A DNA stretch of 64,000 nucleotides from Blasia pusilla (Eukaryota > Marchantiophyta > Marchantiopsida > Blasiales). The translations under genes were made by a program, and so were the position numbers. This document shows, one piece after another, positions 56,986 to 64,000 of this stretch. The notes under the pieces were generated by a model. It was not told the origin of the DNA. It saw nothing but the letters and a program-made list of their open reading frames with translations, and did no database searches. Position 1 is the stretch's first letter. Every line of letters starts with the position of its first letter. The stretch is from positions 19,964,001 to 20,028,000 of the forward strand of contig CM114271.1 in the NCBI GenBank assembly GCA_050084515.1, written 5' to 3'.

Positions 56986-59743
56986 TGATTCAACTAATTG
57001 GTAGGTGATCTCTTAAATCAGATCGAATGATCCTATTGGTTGACAAGGCCATGTTTCAAGAGGAGAGGTGGTAAAAAATCAAGAAGACATTCTCCAATGA
57101 TAATATAGATGTCATACAACCAAATTGTTGAAAAGTACAAATCAATCTCTAATTATAGTATACATATAAGAAATATAAATCGTACATCCATAATTCCATA
57201 TTACTCATTGTACCCACATGGAATTATAAATACATAGTTTTAACTTTTTTGGAAATTTCAAATAGAGAAATTATTTTCTTAATTTATATAAAATCTATTT
57301 TAAATATACTTTCTATAATTTGAATATCTGTATGTTATTGAAAATAATGACATTTGAAGATATATTTAATTTTTTGGGAATTTATGATACTAAGAAAATA
57401 TATTATTATTGTAGATAAGAATTCATGCATAGATAAAGAGAGCATAAAAATCATATCTTAACATATTTCTATCTTGATGTGTATGTAAGATATATCGTTA
57501 CCAACGTCCATGTGACACAAACTAGCGAATTATAGGCAAACTCAATGTAGGATTCCACAACATCACTCATATTGCGGATATACATATTGGCACTTCTTCC
57601 ATCCCAAAATTTGGTAACCAAAGTGTAAGTGAAACTAAAAAATGCAAGGCATAAAATGTGAGTTTTCTATTAAGCTAGTTAGGAGTGAAGTATGGTTGTA
57701 CAAAAATGACTATCATGACCAAAAAAAGTAAAAAAATTTAAGTTGAATGTATCGTGAATTTCTAGAGATGGGCGAGACTACACCAAGGTATGGAGTGTTC
57801 CCTAATTTCTAGTCCCTATTTTTTAAGTTCATGGTGACCTGCTACCTTGGAGGTGTTCTATACATATAGGCATTATTTCCTTACATGACTGGCACTCTTT
57901 TGAGGCATCGCCACTTACCATGTGTCATGCAATACATCATGTTACTGAATAGATGGTGATACCACTTGTGCCATTGAGGCATAGTGAGGTGTGTCACTAG
58001 AGAGGATGTCTTCTTTTGTAAGGCCTTTCCTTCCTATATGTGCATATCCACTCAATTCTTAGGTAGAGGAACTTATTTCATGGTATATGAGATTCAATAT
58101 ATCGTGAATTCCTTGTCCTTTAGGACATGTTATAGATGAGTAATATGTGCACACATATTACTATGGACTTTTCAAGAGAGATTATTCTCCTTATGAAGCC
58201 CGATATGGAGCTCACCCTTTAGATATTAGGCCGAGAGGTAGGCCGACTTCGTAATAAAGCCCATGATTGTTGATGTATTGGACCCATATTCTCCTGGGTA
58301 AGGGTGGGCTAGGGTTGAAATACAGGTCACACATTTATCTTTGTTATGTGTACTTTGTTATGTGTGATTAAGATATCTTTGTTGTAAGCATGGTGTGTAT
58401 GTTGAATTTATGTAAGTGATATTAGGAGTGAATGCTGAACTAGAACAATGGAAGGTATTTCCCTTCACAAAATTGATAGTTAGAGATTGGAACATTAGAT
58501 TCTTATCACAATTAGAGATTTATATTTAAAAGAGGAGGCACGTCATTAGGGTTTAGTTGATTTTTTTCACTTGGAAATATTTTTAAATTTTCAATCATAA
58601 TTTTAGAAAAATAATAATTTATATCTATTAGAATTTAATGGCCTTTCTTTCATTCTAAACTTTCTCCTTTTTAAAAAAAATTTTAGAAGTAATATTTTTA
58701 ATTTAAATTTATGTTAGAAAATGTGGATTTTAAAATAATGTAAAATTATTTTAAAATTTAGGAGAAAATAAACCAAAATTTTGATGAGAGAAAATGGACA
58801 TAAGAATATCCGGTGACAAAAAAGGACAATGAATATCCCGGAGGAAACAAATTGGGGAAATATTAGAACTCGACATCAACTAAAATCTGGTGGGACGAAA
58901 ATTGAAGTAAACTATGACCATTTCTACACTGTGCATCCACATTTATAGTCTTTGTAGTTATCTAGAAATATTGGTCTTCCCCTACTTGTTAATGTGTGTA
59001 GACAAGGATTTTTTTTCTACTATGAACCAACTTCTTAAAAAAAACAAAAATGAACATCCATGGATTTCCCTTCTCTAAATGAAATATTTACAATTTATAC
59101 TAGCTCTAATCGTAACCCATTGTCGCATCAACTTTGATGCCTTCAAGGACCCGATCCCATGCTACCGAGGTCGCCGGGACCCGGCCCAAGGATTCCGGAT
59201 CACCAAGATCTAACATATGGGACACACATACATTAATGGAACCCTCAATTAATGGAACCCTCACACTGCCAAGCCTATGCCACTTTGCCACCACCCATTT
59301 CCATGCATATTTTAATCAGCTAGGGGACCTGTTCTCCTATACATTAATTCATATACTTCATTTGCTTTGGTCTTTATGAAAGAATGTATCAAAGTGACCA
59401 AACTTGAGAATAAAATTAAATTAAAAAGTTATAGACCTCGACTTTTCATAAGTCAAATAATATCACCATTTCTTTCCAAAGAAGAAATTGGAGAAAGGGT
59501 AACATACCTTCAACGTTGACTTCTGGTAGTCCTCATTTATTGTTCTGGTCGTACAAGAGTAACGTCTACAAGAGATAACGATCATGGACACGTACGCTTG
59601 TCGTATGTAGTTCTTGTACGAGACGTTCTTAAACGTGGCGCACTGCCAAGCTCTGACTGTTCCCGGCGTTGACTAAGGAAATTCACGGCATTACTCGACT
59701 GTCCTCGTCATCGCGTCCTGAAGACGTGGCAGCGGGTCCGTTA

Positions 59744-59753
59744 CCCACGTGGG
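59744..59753. promoter_or_regulatory. G-box palindrome CCCACGTGGG
   Basis: This is a perfect 10-base palindrome around CACGTG, the core bound by plant bZIP and bHLH factors. It lies in a GC-richer patch with other ACGT motifs (59,560-59,760). No gene is recognisable downstream, so its function is open. Confidence 0.35.
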
Positions 59754-62063
59754 AAACCATTCATTCCCCGGTTCCTATACCGTCTGGGCACCTCCGTCTC
59801 GCGACGGATTCCGTCCAAAGAGAAAGAAATAGAAATCGCGTTTTACATCCGGGTGGGTCCCATCAACGGTGTCAACTCATGGAAGCAGTCAACGGGATAC
59901 AGAACAACAGAAAGAAGCAGTATTTATGATGTCATTACAACATAAAATAAAAATACACATTACAATAAAATAATAATGATGATAATACTATTATCGGGAT
60001 AAGTGTAGAAAGCTAGGTGGTTTCACATATCTTCTTTGCATTCAGAATTTTTAATTAAATATTAATTTCGTTAAATATTTTCACTATAAAATTAGTTTTA
60101 CAATCTACTGCCCATTAGTTATTGTATTTATGGATCAGACTTAAATTATTATTTAATTAATTTTGAATGAAAAAATCATGTCTAGTTCAAACTCATAATT
60201 AGAGGAAAAGGGAATTTGAAGCAATTCATATGCGATGTCTAATTGCGTCTTAATTTATGCGGTGGGATTCGAGTGGTGATTTCAAATTTTTTACAAGAAA
60301 TCTGCACTCGAATGGTCCATTTTTAGGAATCTCTTGAGAGCATCTTTTGATTATCGGATTGAAGGTGTTGAATGAGGAGGAGTTTCAATTGGGTCGATGA
60401 TCCCATTTAGAAACTAGTTTTCATCACCCTTATGGAACATGACTCTTAGCAGATATTCAAGGAATTCCCAAGTTATTTCGTGAATCTCTTGTTTTTTCTT
60501 TCATGCGGTTGGGGAAATTATTTCGGCTTTACTCATGAAAGTAGCTAAGAGACTTTAATGTTGTAGGGCTCAATATGATGAGACATATTTTTTGCTAGAG
60601 AATGTGAATTCAAGGAACGATATCAATTGTGCAGAATAACACCAAACTCTACTTGCGATTTCATGTCTCCTACATATTCACAACAAGAAAGTTTGGTAGG
60701 TGCTTCCAAGTATGTTTTGCATATCTTCGGGTTGCGGGGCTGGAGAGCACGGGGGGAGATGTGGAGGGACTAGTCATTGGGGGTGAGGTGTGGGCATGGG
60801 CACACATACATGCCATAGGATCAAGTTAGTAGGGTTGCATGAAGTGGCTAGGGTTGAGTGCGGAATGTGGAAAAAATTTCCTCAATGGGAATTTTTTTCT
60901 CTAGGATTGAGAGAAGTTTACGCGTAATCTTGTTTTAGATCTAAGAGCACTTATAATAAGGGCTCTCTAAACCCACTCATAAAGTCCATGTTCGCAGATT
61001 TATGTCCTTCCCTAGGACAAGCATGTTAATGCGGGCTTGGATTCCCATGGCCTGCCGCGCCCGCAACATAAACTTGGGTTTGGCTAACTTGCATATGAGT
61101 CCAACGACCCATCGCCAGTTCTTGCCACCCATTTGCTAGACTACATCCATCCTGCATGGCCTGTATTAAGCCCATACTAGACCGCATAGGGCATGTGTCG
61201 TGTGGTCCTTGTCGTGCGCCCTTAATCCAAGCCCGAACCCGGGAGACAGACCCGTTTGGCATGTCTATGCACATGTTTGGACTGGTTTGGACGAGTCCAT
61301 TTTTGTACAACCTTGCTAAAACCCCCTTGCTATTTGTCATGACCACATTTTCCCATCCTCCCAATGGGGCCCCATCCCCTTAACACATTAGTTATTTTAT
61401 TAATACAAAAGTTATGATAATCACATTAATATTGTGAACTTAAGAATAGAAAATATTTTTTTATAAAAAAATACAAAAGAAATCAAAATACGAACACTAC
61501 CCAAAGAAAATCAAAGAAGGGAAACATGAGAGTAGACATGAGTTATAGCCTCACATGAGCCCAAATTTTTCCACTAGTGTGCATGGCTATTTAATACTCA
61601 TAATAAGTCTTGATTCAATTTTTTGCAACATAGTGAAAACTCTCCACTTTCTATATGAAAAAGAACAAAAAATTATATACTTACTCCCAATGGATAAAGT
61701 AAAACTATGGAGACCCCAAAAAAATTGTCTCGCTACACAACACCTAAATCAAAATTTAAAAAGATGTACGAATATATTTTTAATGAAAAATAAAACTACA
61801 TGCATGGACAAACGCGCCATTTAGGGTCATATATTCTTCTTGTGACATACTATTATAAGGCTACAAATAGATTTTATCAATGTAAATAAAATATAGAATG
61901 TAATGATTAAAGATATTGGAGTTGGAGCAACCTTTTAGCTTATATGCTTTAAGGTGGAACCTTTGATTGGTTTTCGGGGAATGTGCATTGCAACCCCAAC
62001 CTTTTTGTCACCATAAGTGCTTATATATGAGAATTTTCTACTTATGCCACCAAATAACAAGGA

Positions 62064-62082
62064 TTTAGGGTTTAGGGTTTAG
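62064..62082. repeat. Short interstitial telomere-like repeat
   Basis: Just under three units of TTTAGGG, the common plant telomere repeat, lie in intergenic DNA. It is too short to imply a former chromosome end; isolated telo-boxes are frequent in plants. Confidence 0.7.
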
Positions 62083-63394
62083 TGCCGTCTTTGTCCACAT
62101 GGCGCTTCAAATAACAAGCGCTTAAAACTCATAAGTCACTAGCCCCTTTTATGAATAGTTGGAGACTTGCAAAGGGAAATAGACAAATCACTTGTTTATT
62201 TATTAGTTTCGTGATGAGTTTCAACATTGGTAATGATGAGCTCTCTTCGAGAAGCCAAAGTGTTGGATGAATTCTTTGGTCCTTTTGGGATATTACTTTG
62301 CATTGGAAAGGGTGATAAAACCCCAATCCTGGCCATGTGGACAAGGATGAATTCTCTCATGCACTCAATCAACTAAGGCCTTTTCGCGTCTAAACGCATA
62401 ACCACAAAAGAAGTTACTCATTTACCTTATGATCGATGAATGAATTGTTTGTTTATGCATTTTTCAAAGGAAACTTGATTCGCTTCAATTTCCATGGCAA
62501 TCTAGAGCACTCGTTGATCAAAGAGGCCTTTTTCTGGTTGAAAAAATGTGAATTTTTTTCGATTCCTCAAAACTTGGAAAAAAAAAATAGTGACTAATGT
62601 CATAAATTAAAAAATTTGAATCATTCAAATCAAAGGGAGAATCATTGTATTCAACATTGTAAGAAAATGATCACATGAAAGGGGCCTTGTTCTTCCACAT
62701 TGCAACATTCTATGAAAGATTTCCATTTGAGTCATAAGGAAGCCCTTTGAGTAGTGCTAACATGATTACTTAAAGTCTTGGATTCTCAATTCCTATGAAA
62801 AAGGATAATAAAAATGTCTTATACTACCAAATAAGTACCTACTCAGGAATTTAGGCTTCTTATTAGTAATTTGGGATTATTGCAAAAAGTCTTCATCGTT
62901 AAGAGAAGATTTTGCCCTCTTTCACTTGACATAAAGTTTTACCATTCGAATTTGATCTCAACATACGTCTTTATTGATTTTAATTGGTTGAAATTCTAGA
63001 GCATTTTTTGTGAAACCTTATGTCTTAAATGGATGATTTCTTATTGATTGAGATTTTTCAATGAAAGTTATTTTAGAGAGATTGCATGTTTATTCTACAT
63101 TTTTCCATATATATATATGAAATGTCATCTATAAAGGAAAGAAGAAAAGAGAAGATAGAAAAAAGGAAAAAAACCAAATTGAATTTAGTCTACTTAATTC
63201 AAATTGAAAACTAGTGAAACCTCTTCGAGCTATGGAATTGACATCTAGAAATGTACCGGACGAAAATACTCATGATTGATTGTCAATAAATTGATTGGCT
63301 TTTCAATACTTTTACTTATATAACATTGCTACAACTACTTGTTGCAATGCCATATATACACGGGATAATAGCACACGACTGTTAGATTTTGGAT

Positions 63395-63419
63395 AAAAGA
63401 AAGAAAGAAAGAAAGAAAT
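63395..63419. repeat. AAAG microsatellite
   Basis: About six AAAG-type units lie in AT-rich DNA. Confidence 0.8.
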
Positions 63420-63706
63420 ATTATTATATTATATGTAAAGACAAAGGTTTCACATATGACAATCATTCATTTTTTTAACTTAGCAAAATATCCAAATGGA
63501 AACATTTAAGGAAAAATTTCCGTCATCACAATTGTCTCACCAAAAATATCCAACCATAATTTTTTTTCACATAAATCACTATTTTTGAAAATCTCCTTAA
63601 TTTGAAAAGAATAAGAGTAGAGTTTCTTCGCCCAGAAGTTTTTCCTAGAAAAAAAATCTTTCCTATACACTTACTAGGACTTTTCTCCAAACACATTGAC
63701 TGAAAA

Positions 63707-63763
63707 ATGAAATGAAAAATATTTGGAGACTGAAAACTGGTCTCCAAATATTTTTCATTTCAT
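63707..63763. repeat. Perfect 24-bp hairpin
   Basis: The arms 63,707-63,730 and 63,740-63,763 are perfectly complementary around a 9-base loop. They sit in AT-rich DNA with no frame. Possible explanations are a miniature fold-back element or a very young small-RNA precursor. Confidence 0.9.
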
Positions 63764-64000
63764 ATTCATGGGTCTTTTTATTTCATTATCATTTTTGTAA
63801 CTTCATCCCTTAGACCAATTGTTTTCCAGCAAGTGTGGGATATATTGATATTCCAATCCATGGCATCCCATTTTAATTACTCCCATGATGTGCACCACTA
63901 GTAAAAGAGATTGAAAACACAAAATACCGAACCAAAATACAAGACATAGAAATAAACAAAAGAAATTGAAAACACAAATTGACGCATAGAAATCGGGACC

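Larger units (their letters stand above)
54761..64000. other. Long AT-rich intergenic region
   Basis: No gene is supported across 9 kb. Frames are short and low-complexity. Individually listed items are a 73-bp direct repeat pair, a tandem of about 110 bp, a G-box palindrome, telomere-like repeats and a 24-bp hairpin. GC-richer patches at 59,150-59,300, 59,500-59,930 and 61,020-61,380 have no recognisable product. Confidence 0.6.

Noticed and set aside
62064-62082. Former telomere or chromosome end
   Set aside because: Fewer than three repeat units; too short to support a chromosome end.
1-64000. tRNA, rRNA, CRISPR or prokaryotic operon structure
   Set aside because: No cloverleaf-compatible tRNA, no rRNA blocks and no regularly spaced repeats with unique spacers were seen; spliced genes and retroelements show a eukaryotic nuclear genome.

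Overview
The window looks like nuclear DNA of a land plant outside the angiosperms and outside the mosses. Two single-copy host genes lie on the + strand: TIC110 (chloroplast inner-envelope import protein, 15 exons, 26.8-34.2 kb) and LEAFY (plant-specific transcription factor, 3 exons, 40.2-46.8 kb). LEAFY keeps His/Arg/His at the three residues that set its DNA specificity. Seed plants, ferns, lycophytes and liverworts have this type; mosses have Asp at the first position. A liverwort, lycophyte or fern fits best, but the sequence does not settle which.

The left 25 kb is a nest of decayed retroelements. Three pieces (A: 1-2775, +; B: 2776-9300, -; C: 13,440-17,320, -) belong to one Ty3/gypsy family with an unusual polyprotein. 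Read across B, the order is gag with two zinc knuckles, aspartic protease, a DNMT3-like DNA cytosine methyltransferase, reverse transcriptase, RNase H, integrase and a C-terminal PHD finger. The methyltransferase-linker-RT junction is conserved in B and C, and both polyproteins end just after the last PHD cysteine. All copies are broken, but copy C has a long open RT core. A fourth Ty3 piece (D: gag, + strand, about 17.3-19.9 kb) follows C.

A nearly full-length but broken non-LTR element of the restriction-like-endonuclease type lies at about 21.47-25.09 kb (-). A second, far more AT-converted copy of its 3' half lies at about 9.49-10.80 kb. Between D and the non-LTR element is a complex fold-back structure (20.25-21.03 kb).

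The right side (34-64 kb) is mostly AT-rich intergenic DNA with short structured repeats: perfect hairpins, a 73-bp exact direct repeat bracketing 1.1 kb, tandem repeats, and a dispersed repeat shared by TIC110 intron 12, LEAFY intron 1 and a site near 54 kb. A GC-richer stretch at 52.5-54.8 kb has no recognisable gene.

The host genes are not functionally linked. The most notable content is the retrotransposon family that appears to pair a DNA-methylation writer with a chromatin-reader finger.
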